The position numbers and the translations under genes were made by a program. Of a stretch of DNA of 64,000 nt, positions 1 through 9,037 are shown piece after piece. This DNA is from UBA4802 sp964509195 (GTDB lineage: Bacteria; Spirochaetota; UBA4802; UB4802), in the NCBI GenBank assembly GCA_964509195.1, contig CAZDWJ010000010.1:1-64000 (forward strand). Reading direction: 5' to 3'. Below the pieces are notes generated by a model that was given only the letters and a program-made list of their open reading frames with translations, ran no database searches and had not been told where the DNA came from. Positions within the stretch are counted from its first letter, which is position 1, and each line of letters begins with the position of its first letter.

Positions 1-1526
1 GTAAGCAGCATCTGAGCTTTTCGTATTTCTTCTGTTGATAATGGTGTTTGTGACATTTTCATCTCTTTCAACTTTTCTTTGAGCTGTTTTTTGGAAAGTT
101 TCAGTGTTTCTTTATCTGAAAACCTTCCTGTTTCCATAACAAGCTGTAATAGAGAAGGATCAGCTAAGATGTCCTGTGTGATTTTGTGCAATTTATAGGC
201 ACATCGCTTTAGTATTGGATTAGTAGCATTTTTTTTGTTATCCAGTAACAGTGATACGTATTGTGAAAGGAAGTATGCCTGTTTGAAGAGTTTTTTTCTT
301 TCTTCAAGTGTTTTGGTCTCAAAATCAATCCGTGAAAAATCATCAACAGCAGTTTCAATAGCATCTAATTTTTCATCAGTAAGTTCATACAGTGAAGATG
401 GGTCTAAATCTGGTATTTCTACGAAACGGTGAGAAATTTCTTTCAAATCTTTGAACATTGTTTCTGAGTATTCCAAAATATACCTGTATGCACGCTTCTG
501 CAAAGGCGATAGGGCTTCCTCACCTTCCTGTGACTTTTCCATCTTTTGCTGGATTTCTTTTATATTGAGTGCAGTTGGATCAAATTTGATCTTATTGGCA
601 TCAAATGTCTTTTTCATTTCGAAATAATCTGGTTCTGCTAGATCCCGGCCAATTTTTAAAATATTTAATTTAATGTCGCCTAATTTTTCTTTCATCAAAT
701 ATTTATCGATCTTGCTGATACCATCAGTAACAACAAGTATCTCAGCATTAAGCATATCTTTATCATAGTGGATGTCGTCTATTGCCTGAAACACAGCCTG
801 TTGCAAATTGGTACTGGTGCCTCCAGTAGTGGTGAGCAATACGCGTTCAATCAGGAATGGAAAGTCTTCCTTTTTTTCAATCTTAAACAGATCGCCTGGT
901 TTTGAATCAAACGGCCTGTAAAAAATCTTTGCGTTGCTACTGAGTTTACGCCGCAGGAACTCTGCAACAAGGCACTTGGAAAAAAATGAGCGCATTCTGA
1001 TTTCCATTGAGCGTGAACGGTCTAACAATAAATAAAATTTCTGATCAAAACGGTTTGCCTGCCTACCACTTTCATCCTGCAGTGTTGAAATAGGTTTGAA
1101 AGTATCAGCCTTTTCTTCGTAAAATCGTTGTACTAAGAGTTCATGCTTGAAAAGTTTAATGTCAAAGATGTCATCTTCCCAGGTTAGTTCGCGCGGGAGA
1201 GCCTTTTTTAGATCGTAAATGGTTCGGTAGCGGTCAATGACCATGATATCGCTTAAGGGCGAGATGCGCTCTACACGATTTACCAGAATTGATTCGTCAC
1301 GGTTGGGTGCTTCAATTTTTTCTTCACGGGATATATCTTCCACAGCGTTTAATGCTTCGGAAATCAATTCGGGAGTAAATATCACTTGAGCTATCTCAAA
1401 AATTACAAAGAATTCGGGAGGCAGTATAACCGATAGCTCATCAAACAGCCCCAATGAATCCCAGTACTCAAAGAAATCCAGGCTTGGACGTGATGGGGCA
1501 TGTAATGTGGTAATAACTTGTGACAT
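1..1526 (-). CDS. vWA-domain protein, partner of MoxR ATPase (3' end outside window)
   Basis: I read this frame directly: it starts at ATG 1526 and stays open for 508 codons to the window edge, so the C-terminus is missing. A von Willebrand A domain sits at about residues 160-300, with a MIDAS loop DRSRS near residue 167, a TTTGGTST loop near 232 and VVTDG near 264. It begins 5 bp after the stop of the MoxR-type ATPase, so the two are surely co-transcribed. MoxR/vWA pairs (RavA-ViaA and relatives) act as chaperone-like complexes for metal-cofactor or redox complexes, the vWA protein being the metal-dependent adaptor. More than 200 residues follow the vWA domain, unlike ViaA, where vWA is C-terminal. 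The client is unknown. Confidence 0.8.
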   Translation of the reverse strand, partial: MSQVITTLHAPSRPSLDFFEYWDSLGLFDELSVILPPEFFVIFEIAQVIFTPELISEALNAVEDISREEKIEAPNRDESILVNRVERISPLSDIMVIDRYRTIYDLKKALPRELTWEDDIFDIKLFKHELLVQRFYEEKADTFKPISTLQDESGRQANRFDQKFYLLLDRSRSMEIRMRSFFSKCLVAEFLRRKLSSNAKIFYRPFDSKPGDLFKIEKKEDFPFLIERVLLTTTGGTSTNLQQAVFQAIDDIHYDKDMLNAEILVVTDGISKIDKYLMKEKLGDIKLNILKIGRDLAEPDYFEMKKTFDANKIKFDPTALNIKEIQQKMEKSQEGEEALSPLQKRAYRYILEYSETMFKDLKEISHRFVEIPDLDPSSLYELTDEKLDAIETAVDDFSRIDFETKTLEERKKLFKQAYFLSQYVSLLLDNKKNATNPILKRCAYKLHKITQDILADPSLLQLVMETGRFSDKETLKLSKKQLKEKLKEMKMSQTPLSTEEIRKAQMLL

Positions 1527-1531
1527 GACGT

Positions 1532-3001
1532 TTACAATATCGCAAAATAATCTTTGGTAATACCTTCTTTTAACTCGCGCACTTCCTCCACTGCAGGCTG
1601 TAATTCGGTTAAGCTGCGCTTTAATGTTTCAAGCGTAATCTCATCATCGCTGGCACGTGACGGGAACAGTTTCTTTAAAAGATTTCGCAAGCCACGCAGT
1701 ATCCCTGATGATGAGGCAAGCAGGCGCTCCTTCTTTTCAGGATTTTCCATAATTTCCTGGAAAATGCGGCGAAGGTTAAGTAAAAACTCAATCTGTTGTA
1801 TTGCTCCGGTTGCATTGAAGTGTACCATCGTCTGCTGGTATGCATCTAAAAACACGTCCTTTTCTGATTTATCCTTTGCTTTAACTGAGATGAAACTGTT
1901 GAGTGTACACAATGCCAGATACATATCTTTGAGGTCATCCATGGTCACTTCAAAGCGATTGTTAAGAAGTGCATTGGCTCTTAAAAAATCCTGAAGTTTT
2001 GCTTGTTTACGCGGGCTTACAAAGAATTTGTAATCGGATTTTCGCATATCGCTTACAAACTTGTTGGTTATAACATTTTTCATAAAGTAAATAAAATCAG
2101 GTATTTCAATCTTAACTTCTTTATTTTTATTACGCACGATATCAGATAGATAAATAATCTGATTGAATGGGATTTTCTTGTCAGGTTCTATCGCCCTACC
2201 TCTGCTGAATGCATAGGTATGGTCAATAAGCAATTGCTGATATACATTATCATCTTCAGGAATTATTGATTTATAGGTAAAACGGTCAAGTATAGCCTCG
2301 GTCACTTCATTCATGCGCATATAGTTGGCAGTTGCAATAGCGGTGTGTATGGCAACATCAATCTGTTCGGGACCGTTTATAAATTTTCTTTCGTTTAATA
2401 CTGATAGCAACGAACGCAGCACCACATCACTTGCATCAAAGAATTCATCCAGGAAAACTAAATTTGCTTCAATAATTGAACCGTGGATGTTATGGCGAAT
2501 GCGCCCTTTTTTAAATTCTTCGATGTTATAGGGTCCAAAGTAATTGTCAGGTGTTTGTTCCTTGCTTGCCTGTGAAGCAAAGACTCGTACATTATCAAAC
2601 GTGTTGAATATGTAATTTGCTAGATACGATTTAGCCATACCAGTTCGCGATAGCAGCAGCATATGTTCACGGGTCAGTATGGCATACATTGCCTGCTTTA
2701 TGATTTCTTCACGGCCAATAACATTTTTAGCAATACGTTCCATGTGCCATTTGAGATATTGAATGGTACTTGGTATATCTGTAGCTTCAGCTTCAATAGC
2801 TTTTGGCAGTATTTCAGGTTTTTTGCCCGGCAATTTTTCCATTTGTTGTGTAGTAACGTGTACAGTTTTTACAGCTGGTTTTTCTTCCAGTTGCAGCTCC
2901 TTTTTTTCTTCATCAGGTGCAATAATTATATATCCTTCCTGATCTAGGAGTGATTCTGCATCGTTAAGGTAGTTTCGTTGAGAAGGGTTTTGTGATTTCA
3001 T
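1532..3001 (-). CDS. MoxR/RavA-family AAA+ ATPase
   Basis: A 489-residue AAA+ ATPase close in length to RavA (about 500). Residues 1-75 are a low-complexity leader. The ATPase core has a P-loop at residues 118-125, Walker B LVFLDEFF at 181-188, the MoxR-type segment SLLSVLNERKFINGP, and a sensor-1 motif ATANYMR. The P-loop reads SRTGMAKS, so the usual first Gly is Ser, while the Lys and following Ser are kept. A strong AAAGGGGG ribosome site precedes ATG 3001. It lies between a PAS kinase homologue upstream and its vWA partner downstream, all on the minus strand. The likely role is a vWA-dependent chaperone; the substrate cannot be told from sequence. Confidence 0.9.
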   Translation of the reverse strand: MKSQNPSQRNYLNDAESLLDQEGYIIIAPDEEKKELQLEEKPAVKTVHVTTQQMEKLPGKKPEILPKAIEAEATDIPSTIQYLKWHMERIAKNVIGREEIIKQAMYAILTREHMLLLSRTGMAKSYLANYIFNTFDNVRVFASQASKEQTPDNYFGPYNIEEFKKGRIRHNIHGSIIEANLVFLDEFFDASDVVLRSLLSVLNERKFINGPEQIDVAIHTAIATANYMRMNEVTEAILDRFTYKSIIPEDDNVYQQLLIDHTYAFSRGRAIEPDKKIPFNQIIYLSDIVRNKNKEVKIEIPDFIYFMKNVITNKFVSDMRKSDYKFFVSPRKQAKLQDFLRANALLNNRFEVTMDDLKDMYLALCTLNSFISVKAKDKSEKDVFLDAYQQTMVHFNATGAIQQIEFLLNLRRIFQEIMENPEKKERLLASSSGILRGLRNLLKKLFPSRASDDEITLETLKRSLTELQPAVEEVRELKEGITKDYFAIL

Positions 3002-3012
3002 ATGTTCCCCCT

Positions 3013-4620
3013 TTAGTCTATAGCTGGAAGTAGTATTTTTACTGATGTTCCTTCGCCAGGGGTGCTTTTAACGCCTATTGCTCCGCCATGGTTGTTGATG
3101 ATTGTGTATGTTACCATTAATCCTAAACCTGTAGATTTTGGGCCCTTTGTAGTGAAAAATGGCTGAAATATCTTTGCAAGATTTTCAGGAGGAATCCCGA
3201 TGCCAGTATCTTCTATGGTGATACTGGCAAATTTTTCACCGTTCTTTACAACACTGCCAACATTAATACGTATTTCACCTTTATTGGGCATTGCTTCTTC
3301 AGCATTACTTATGATGTGTAACAATGCCTGTATTAGCTGATTCTTTCTCCCTTTGATTTTAGGACTCTCCTTTGGATATGCAGTGTTGATAATGAATCCG
3401 CTCTTCTGCAGACGATTAAGTGTTATCTGAATAGGATGACTGGTGATAAGTTTATGTGCTTCAAATGTTTCAATATCATCATCCCCAGGTTTTCCCAAAT
3501 TCAAAAGCTGTTCAGTAATCTGACTGATGCGTGCTAATTCATCTTTCATTGATTTGACATAGTCATGAACAGGGCTTGTTTCGGGAATATTATTTTCAAT
3601 AAAGTTGAGGTCGATAGTTAATAAGTTAATGGGTACTTTGAGTTCATACGCAACTCCAGCAGCAAGAATGCCCATTGCAGAAAGCTTTTCAGCACGTTGC
3701 ATCCGTTTTTGAATCTGTGCCTGTTCGGTTGCATCTTCTATCATTATTAAAATGCTTTTTACTTTTTTATCGAAGTCTAAAATAGGATTGGCTCTCACAT
3801 TAAGTGTGAGTTCTCTGTCCTGGTCAACTGGCTGATAAGTGAGATTTTTTATATATACAGGCTTTTTCTGAGCTGCTATCTCTTCTAAATATTTTTTTAA
3901 ATCAACGCTGAATCCCGGCATCTCGGTGAGATTCATCCCCACTCTTGTTTCATCGGGTTTATAGCCAATTATACGACGCAGTGCAGGATTTTCCGTCAGG
4001 ATAATGCCTGTGGGGTCAATGGTGAAAATTCCGATAGGTGAATTATTTATGATTTCATCATTTAATGTTGAAAGTCGTTTTAATTCTTCGGCCTGGCGTA
4101 GTTGCTCTTTAATTTTTTCTTCAAGCCTTCGGGAGCTTTCTTTGAGTTTTTTTTCCATCAGGTGCATTTCGGTGATATTTCGTAATATACCAAAAAGCCC
4201 TGTGATATTGCCTTCATCATCCTTAATTGGAGCTAAGTTTGCCATAAGGTATACAGGGTTCCCATCCTTGTCAAAGGTCTTCATCTTTTCATTATGGATG
4301 GATTTGCCTTCATATAGTATCTGGTTGAATACCGTTGTGGCACGGTCAAGCTCGATTGCCGGAAGATATAGCGAGAAGTGCATTCCGATTGAACCTTTGC
4401 TACTTACTGGGAACAGATCTTCCATGGCTCTGTTGCGGTAGATCATATTCCCTTCACTATCTAACACAAATATAATATCATCAGCAGCTTCTACTAGTTT
4501 TTTAAAATCTACGGGTTCTTCCTGTACTCCTTTTTGTAGCAGATCAATCTTCAACTGAAGCTGCTGTACCAGTTTTATAAGCTCGTCCTGAGAAAGTTGT
4601 TGTAATGTTTTGGTATCCAT
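3013..4620 (-). CDS. PAS-PAS histidine kinase homologue lacking the phospho-acceptor His
   Basis: A 535-residue soluble protein. It has two PAS domains (about residues 40-155 and 185-300) joined by a coiled coil, a HisKA-like dimerisation helix (310-375) and a C-terminal HATPase domain. The ATPase half looks intact: N-box HIISNAEEAMP, G1 DTGIGIPPE, G2 GPKSTGLGL. The H-box reads AAGVAYELKVP where active kinases have AAGxAHExxxP, so residue 325 is Tyr (TAT at 3648-3646), one base from His. No response regulator gene is adjacent. It lies 11 bp upstream of the MoxR ATPase gene. It may be a pseudokinase or sensor scaffold; a sequencing error is also possible because one transition would restore His. 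Confidence 0.9.
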   Translation of the reverse strand: MDTKTLQQLSQDELIKLVQQLQLKIDLLQKGVQEEPVDFKKLVEAADDIIFVLDSEGNMIYRNRAMEDLFPVSSKGSIGMHFSLYLPAIELDRATTVFNQILYEGKSIHNEKMKTFDKDGNPVYLMANLAPIKDDEGNITGLFGILRNITEMHLMEKKLKESSRRLEEKIKEQLRQAEELKRLSTLNDEIINNSPIGIFTIDPTGIILTENPALRRIIGYKPDETRVGMNLTEMPGFSVDLKKYLEEIAAQKKPVYIKNLTYQPVDQDRELTLNVRANPILDFDKKVKSILIMIEDATEQAQIQKRMQRAEKLSAMGILAAGVAYELKVPINLLTIDLNFIENNIPETSPVHDYVKSMKDELARISQITEQLLNLGKPGDDDIETFEAHKLITSHPIQITLNRLQKSGFIINTAYPKESPKIKGRKNQLIQALLHIISNAEEAMPNKGEIRINVGSVVKNGEKFASITIEDTGIGIPPENLAKIFQPFFTTKGPKSTGLGLMVTYTIINNHGGAIGVKSTPGEGTSVKILLPAID

Positions 4621-4626
4621 AATTAC

Positions 4627-5019
4627 TTACCTGAACTTGGGATTTTGGGGGCCACCTAATGTGGTGAAGAACCACACTTCAAGAACCAGGCTGAAAATAG
4701 TTCCAATAAGAAATGCTATAGCAAAGGTTGGAAGGTCCATCATTAAAATATATACTCCTCCAGCTGCAAACACAGCTAAAAGTATAAGACGTAAAATAAA
4801 ACCACCTGCTGTAATCGACAGAAGCACCAGCGTATTGGATTTCATTCCCTTAATTGCTCCAGCTATCCATAGGAGTGTAAGAATCAGACTGAGAAGACAT
4901 CCAATTGCAAAACCTTTTCCAGGCGCAACTCCTCCAACAAAATATACAATGGATGATAGAATAATACAAAAGATAGTGTAAATAAATATACTGAGGTATG
5001 CTATTTTTACGTTACTCAT
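4627..5019 (-). CDS. Small four-helix membrane protein, ATP synthase I-like
   Basis: A 130-residue very hydrophobic protein with four predicted transmembrane helices (about residues 8-30, 36-53, 64-86, 92-115). The Gly/Arg pattern in helix 3 (GGFILRL) and the overall size resemble the AtpI / ATP synthase protein I family, but no atp genes are nearby, so I only call it AtpI-like. The stop lies 6 bp upstream of the PAS kinase homologue start, suggesting one transcript with the kinase, MoxR and vWA genes. No signal peptide beyond the first helix. The function is unknown; a conserved membrane accessory protein is the safest reading. Confidence 0.6.
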   Translation of the reverse strand: MSNVKIAYLSIFIYTIFCIILSSIVYFVGGVAPGKGFAIGCLLSLILTLLWIAGAIKGMKSNTLVLLSITAGGFILRLILLAVFAAGGVYILMMDLPTFAIAFLIGTIFSLVLEVWFFTTLGGPQNPKFR

Positions 5020-5112
5020 AGATTGACCTATCCTGTTTCAAGCACGATATACAAATTTATAATGTATAATTTTTATGTGTGACAGGTCAACTAATATTTT
5101 TTAATTTTCAAA

Positions 5113-5140
5113 ACAGGGGTTGTCTTACGACAGCCCCTGT
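5113..5140 (-). terminator. Intrinsic terminator after adk
   Basis: Twelve-base-pair stem (5113-5124 with 5129-5140, one T-G wobble) with a TTAC loop, just below the adk stop. On the minus strand it is followed by TTTTG and a further A/T-rich run, as expected for rho-independent termination. Confidence 0.8.
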
Positions 5141-5150
5141 ATATAGCATA

Positions 5151-5843
5151 TTATCCTAATTTTGCAAGTAATGCTTCGCTTACTTCCTTTACGCTTGGAG
5201 TTCCATCAACTTCAATAATTTTTGGTTTGCCGCCATTTTGCTTTGAAATATCTTTAAAGTACTGAACAGCAGCAAGTGTACCTGTTTTTGTATCGTAATA
5301 GATATCGTGGCGTTTGTTGATGGCTGCCTCATCCTGGTCATCGGCACGGGATGAAAGCTTGCCACCACATACACGGCATACGAACTGGCCATCTTTTTCT
5401 GCTGGTTTTATTGCATCAATATAAATGTTGTTTGGGTGGTTATTGTCGTTTTCACAAAGCCTTCTGCCCATTATGCGTTTTTTTGCGCTGTCTCTGTCAA
5501 GAACTATCTCAATAACATAATCAAGATCCATTCCCGCTTCTTTCAATGCTTTGTCTAAAGCTTTTGCTTGCTCCACATTGCGGGGGAAGCCATCTAAAAG
5601 CCAACCCTTTGTGCAATCGGCTTCCTGCAAGCGGTTTAGTATCATGGGGATAGTAATATCATCTGGAACTAAATCGCCACGATCAATGTACGCTTTGGCT
5701 TTCACACCTAATTCGGTGCCTTTTTTTATGTTTTCTCTAAAGATAACACCTGACTCAATGTGCGGAATATTAAATTTTTTCTGTACAACCGCACCCTGTG
5801 TCCCTTTGCCACTGCCATTTGGGCCAAATATTAGAATATTCAT
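5151..5843 (-). CDS. adk: Adenylate kinase
   Basis: Converts ATP and AMP to two ADP in the cytoplasm. The chosen start, ATG 5843, is preceded by AAGAGGTGG at good spacing; an upstream in-frame extension to 5903 has no ribosome site. The protein is then 230 residues. It has the N-terminal P-loop GPNGSGKGT (residues 7-15), the AMP-binding segment with RENIKKGTELG, DGFPRN near residue 85, and the LID start GRRLCE. The LID is enlarged and carries several cysteines (C..., CRVCGG) followed by SRADDQDEAAINKR, a pattern known from long bacterial Adk. It is monocistronic and ends at a strong terminator. Confidence 0.95.
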   Translation of the reverse strand: MNILIFGPNGSGKGTQGAVVQKKFNIPHIESGVIFRENIKKGTELGVKAKAYIDRGDLVPDDITIPMILNRLQEADCTKGWLLDGFPRNVEQAKALDKALKEAGMDLDYVIEIVLDRDSAKKRIMGRRLCENDNNHPNNIYIDAIKPAEKDGQFVCRVCGGKLSSRADDQDEAAINKRHDIYYDTKTGTLAAVQYFKDISKQNGGKPKIIEVDGTPSVKEVSEALLAKLG

Positions 5844-5996
5844 TGTACCACCTCTTGGATTAGTATGTATATAGCTGAAATAATCAGCGTTAAAAAAAAT
5901 CATTTCATAGCAACAGTAAAAAACTGTATGTAATTGTAAAGTAAGTTTTTTCTTGGGCGATAGCTCAAGGTAGCAGGAAAAGCTTTGTGATTTATG

Positions 5997-6473
5997 TTAC
6001 GCTGTGTGCTGGAACACTTCAGGTGGTGGTCCCCAGTGGAATTGGCAGCAATGAATGCCATTTTCTTTGTAAAAGTGAAATGTATATGAACGACTTTCAT
6101 AATAAGATATATAGTTATCGGTATTGTTACTTTTCAAACGATGATTTAAAAAATTTAAAAATTCGACGAGCACATTATCCAGGCAAAAGGCAATGATTTT
6201 AGCTAACGACATCTTCCAGAGCTTCTTGACATCTAAATATAACTCATATTCAGAATGATATACGTATAAGTGCACTCTTTTCCAGTTTTTACTGCCCATG
6301 CGTGAGCGGTATGATATACGTTTGAATGCTTGCATCCGGCATTTTTCTTTTTTTGCTGCATAGTTTACAAGTAGATAAATAAATGTATGCATTGGAATAT
6401 TATATTTTTTAGTGTAAAAATTGAGTAATTCCAGATGCTTTAAAGATATACATGTGGTAGTTTCGAATGTCAT
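5997..6473 (-). CDS. Hypothetical protein, possibly DUF1564-like
   Basis: A 158-residue basic, aromatic-rich protein. GGGAGGA precedes ATG 6473 at normal spacing, which supports it as a real gene. The layout has an N-terminal short helix-rich segment (residues 8-45), a KRISYRSRMGSKNWKRVHLYVYHSEYE stretch read as two parts, then a second helix pair around SLAKIIAFCLDNVLVEFL. This resembles the Leptospira DUF1564 family in outline, which may be ribbon-helix-helix-like; this is from memory and weak. It stands alone between adk and the ABM-fold gene, with AT-rich flanks. Function unknown. Confidence 0.55.
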   Translation of the reverse strand: MTFETTTCISLKHLELLNFYTKKYNIPMHTFIYLLVNYAAKKEKCRMQAFKRISYRSRMGSKNWKRVHLYVYHSEYELYLDVKKLWKMSLAKIIAFCLDNVLVEFLNFLNHRLKSNNTDNYISYYESRSYTFHFYKENGIHCCQFHWGPPPEVFQHTA

Positions 6474-6636
6474 AGCGTCATCCTCCCAAAGTATTTAGTA
6501 TATATAATTCAATACTATATACCAATATCTATCGAATTTATGTGGTTTGTAAACATTTTTTTATTGAAAAATGTCACAACCTAACCATTACATTTAATAT
6601 AATGTTTTGACAATTACAAAAAACAAAGAGGGATAT

Positions 6637-6948
6637 ATGATAGTAAATATTGTAACTGTTCATGTAAAGCCAGAGCACATAAATGATTTTATACAGGCAA
6701 CTATTGAAAATCATAAAAATTCAATTATGGAACCTGGCAACCTTCGCTTTGATGTACTGCAGTGTAAAGATGATCCTACTAAGTTTATTTTATACGAAGC
6801 ATATATCTCACTAGAAGCAGCTTTAGAGCACAAAATCACAGCACACTATGCGACATGGAAAGATACGGTTGCACCGTGGATGGCAAAACCCCGTGAAGGA
6901 ATTACATACACTGTACTAGCACCAACTGAGGTAGCACTATGGAAATAA
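6637..6948 (+). CDS. Antibiotic biosynthesis monooxygenase (ABM) fold protein, LsrG/YgiN-like
   Basis: A 103-residue protein from ATG 6637, which follows AAAGAGGGATAT; an upstream TTG at 6607 lacks a ribosome site. The sequence IVNIVTVHVKPEHINDFIQA, then a middle LRFDVLQCKDDPTKFILYEAYISLEA block, is the typical dimeric alpha-beta barrel of the ABM family, which includes LsrG and quinol monooxygenase YgiN. The stop overlaps the start of the downstream alcohol dehydrogenase by 10 bp, which implies translational coupling and a shared pathway, perhaps handling a small aldehyde or quinone. The substrate is not predictable. Confidence 0.85.
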   Translation: MIVNIVTVHVKPEHINDFIQATIENHKNSIMEPGNLRFDVLQCKDDPTKFILYEAYISLEAALEHKITAHYATWKDTVAPWMAKPREGITYTVLAPTEVALWK

Positions 6949-8111
6949 TTTCGTTTACCGTAGGGAGACTGCCACAGACATTTTTTTCTGTAGGAGCTAT
7001 CGCCACATTACCAAAACACATTAAACAGCATGGAACGCGTATACTGCTGGTTACCGGCAGCCAGTCGTTAAAAAGATCAGGCAACCTCAATGACATTGCA
7101 ACAATGCTCAGTAATGAAGGAGTACACATTGAATATGTGACAGTGAGTGGTGAGCCTTCACCACAACTTGTTGATGAGATAGTAAAGGAATTTGCTGGCA
7201 AGGGTATAGATGTAGTTGTGTCAATAGGTGGGGGCAGTGTCATTGATGCGGGGAAGGCGATTTCTGCAATGCTGCCACTTGGTGGTAGTGTCACTGATTA
7301 TTTAGAGGTGGTGGGTACTAAACAGCACAGCGGTGTTAAGTTGCCGTTTATTGCCATCCCCACCACGGCAGGTACTGGAAGTGAGGCAACAAAAAATGCA
7401 GTGCTGAGTAAAACTGGTAAAACCGGATTTAAACGATCACTCCGCCACGATAATTTTGTGCCAGATATTGCCATCATTGACCCGCAACTTATGATAGGGT
7501 GCCCTACCAATGTTACTGCAGCAAGCGCCCTTGATGCGCTCACTCAATTAATTGAATCGTATGTGTCAACGCAGGCAAATCTATTTACCGACCTACTTGC
7601 ACTAAGTGGTATTGAAAAGATTGCTCATAGTCTACTTCCACTGTGTATTCACAATGAAGATACAGTTTATCATCGTGCAAATATGGCGTATGCTGCCTTT
7701 ATTTCAGGCATTACGCTTGCACACGCAGGGCTTGGCGTGGTACACGGGTTAGCATCGCCGCTTGGAGCGCTTTTTGGCATTCCTCACGGTGTTGCCTGTG
7801 GTACTATGCTTGCTATAGCAACAAAAGCAACAATTAAAAAATTAAAAAATATGGGCGATAGTTACTATCTAAAAAAATATGCTGCCATTGGAAACATTTT
7901 AACTGGACACACTGGCAGCACTGAAGATGCTGTAGAGAAGCTTATTGCTATATTAGAAGAGTGGGTTGAAGCATTACGTATGCCACGCTTATCTGAGTAT
8001 GGTGTGCGTGAAGATGATTTTACTGCAATACTTAAAGATGGTGGCAATAAAAATAATCCAGCACCACTTAATGAACAGGAAGTAATTAACATGCTCCGTG
8101 AGCGACTGTAA
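6939..8111 (+). CDS. Iron-containing alcohol dehydrogenase
   Basis: A 390-residue type III (Fe-dependent) alcohol dehydrogenase, NAD(P)-linked. The nucleotide-binding segment VSIGGGSVIDAGKA is near residue 95, and the TTAGTGSEAT motif typical of the family follows near 140. Metal ligands are expected from D (DALTQ region), and His residues in HAGLGVVHGLASPLG and GIPHGVACG. The length is usual. Its ATG overlaps the end of the ABM-fold gene. It is followed by a convergent dus gene only 8 bp away, with no clear terminator between. The substrate is unknown; short-chain alcohol/aldehyde or phosphonate-type substrates are seen in the family. Confidence 0.93.
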   Translation: MEIISFTVGRLPQTFFSVGAIATLPKHIKQHGTRILLVTGSQSLKRSGNLNDIATMLSNEGVHIEYVTVSGEPSPQLVDEIVKEFAGKGIDVVVSIGGGSVIDAGKAISAMLPLGGSVTDYLEVVGTKQHSGVKLPFIAIPTTAGTGSEATKNAVLSKTGKTGFKRSLRHDNFVPDIAIIDPQLMIGCPTNVTAASALDALTQLIESYVSTQANLFTDLLALSGIEKIAHSLLPLCIHNEDTVYHRANMAYAAFISGITLAHAGLGVVHGLASPLGALFGIPHGVACGTMLAIATKATIKKLKNMGDSYYLKKYAAIGNILTGHTGSTEDAVEKLIAILEEWVEALRMPRLSEYGVREDDFTAILKDGGNKNNPAPLNEQEVINMLRERL

Positions 8112-8119
8112 CAGTGATG

Positions 8120-9037
8120 TTATATATTTAATCTGTGTAGTATTGTAAATACTTCATCAATATTTTCACATGCTAATATTTCCTGCCGCAGTTTACTTGC
8201 ACTCCTGAATCCTTTTAGATAATGCACAATATGTTTGCGCATCAATGTTATTCCATATTTGCCATAATACTCTATCATAAGCTGGTAATGCAATTGTATC
8301 ACTTTAATCTTTTCTTCAACTGTTGGTGTTGTGCCACGGAATATCCATGGATTGCCTAATGCAGCGCGACCAATCATAACAGCGCTGCAGCCACTGGTGT
8401 GTAATTTTTCTAATGCGTCGGTGCAACTGGTAATATCGCCATTACCAACTATGGGAACTTTTGCACTTTGAGCTATCGTTGCTATTTTCTCCCAGTCAGC
8501 TTTCCCGCCAAAATACTGATCGCGGGTGCGGCCATGAACTGTAATGAAAGAAATTCCAGCTTCCTGTAAAGCAGCTACCACTTCCATGTAGTTCTGTGAT
8601 CCCTGCGTAAATCCCAAACGTATTTTTGCTGAAACTGGCACGGTAACTGCTGTAACGATTGTTTTTGCAATTTTGTATAATAAATCAACATCTTTCAACA
8701 ATCCTGCACCTTTGCCGTTGTTACAGACTTTAGGAGCGCAGCAGCCACAGTTTATGTCAATGCAATCAGGATTGTGTGATAGTAACCGGTACGCAGCATC
8801 CTGCATTGTAAATGGGTCATTGCCAAAAATCTGAATTCCCAGTGGTCTTTCCAGAGGAGTGAAAGAAAGTAAATCTAAAGTCTTTTTATTACCCCGCACG
8901 ATACCATCAGCGCTGATAAGCTCAGTAAATACCATGCCTGCGCCAAAGGAGCGTGCAATACGCCTGAATGGCGAATCGGTATAGCCTGCCATGGGTGCAA
9001 GCAGAATAGGATTTTGTAGTGGTAGTGGAAAATCCAT
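8120..9037 (-). CDS. dus: tRNA-dihydrouridine synthase
   Basis: A 305-residue FMN-dependent Dus enzyme that reduces uridine in the D-loop of tRNA. The TIM-barrel landmarks are present: APMAGYTDSPFRRI near the N-terminus, the catalytic-Cys strand DINCGCCAPKV near residue 97, KIRLGF, VHGRTRDQ and IGRAALGNPW. The residue after the catalytic Cys is Cys instead of the usual Pro, an unusual feature. No clear ribosome site precedes ATG 9037. It is convergent with the alcohol dehydrogenase. Family membership is certain; which Dus class and U position cannot be told. Confidence 0.93.
   Translation of the reverse strand: MDFPLPLQNPILLAPMAGYTDSPFRRIARSFGAGMVFTELISADGIVRGNKKTLDLLSFTPLERPLGIQIFGNDPFTMQDAAYRLLSHNPDCIDINCGCCAPKVCNNGKGAGLLKDVDLLYKIAKTIVTAVTVPVSAKIRLGFTQGSQNYMEVVAALQEAGISFITVHGRTRDQYFGGKADWEKIATIAQSAKVPIVGNGDITSCTDALEKLHTSGCSAVMIGRAALGNPWIFRGTTPTVEEKIKVIQLHYQLMIEYYGKYGITLMRKHIVHYLKGFRSASKLRQEILACENIDEVFTILHRLNI

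Noticed and set aside
1554..2947. Plus-strand open frames opposite the MoxR gene, and similar antisense frames elsewhere
   Set aside because: They lack ribosome sites, have low-complexity Ser/Phe-rich translations, and lie opposite well-supported genes.
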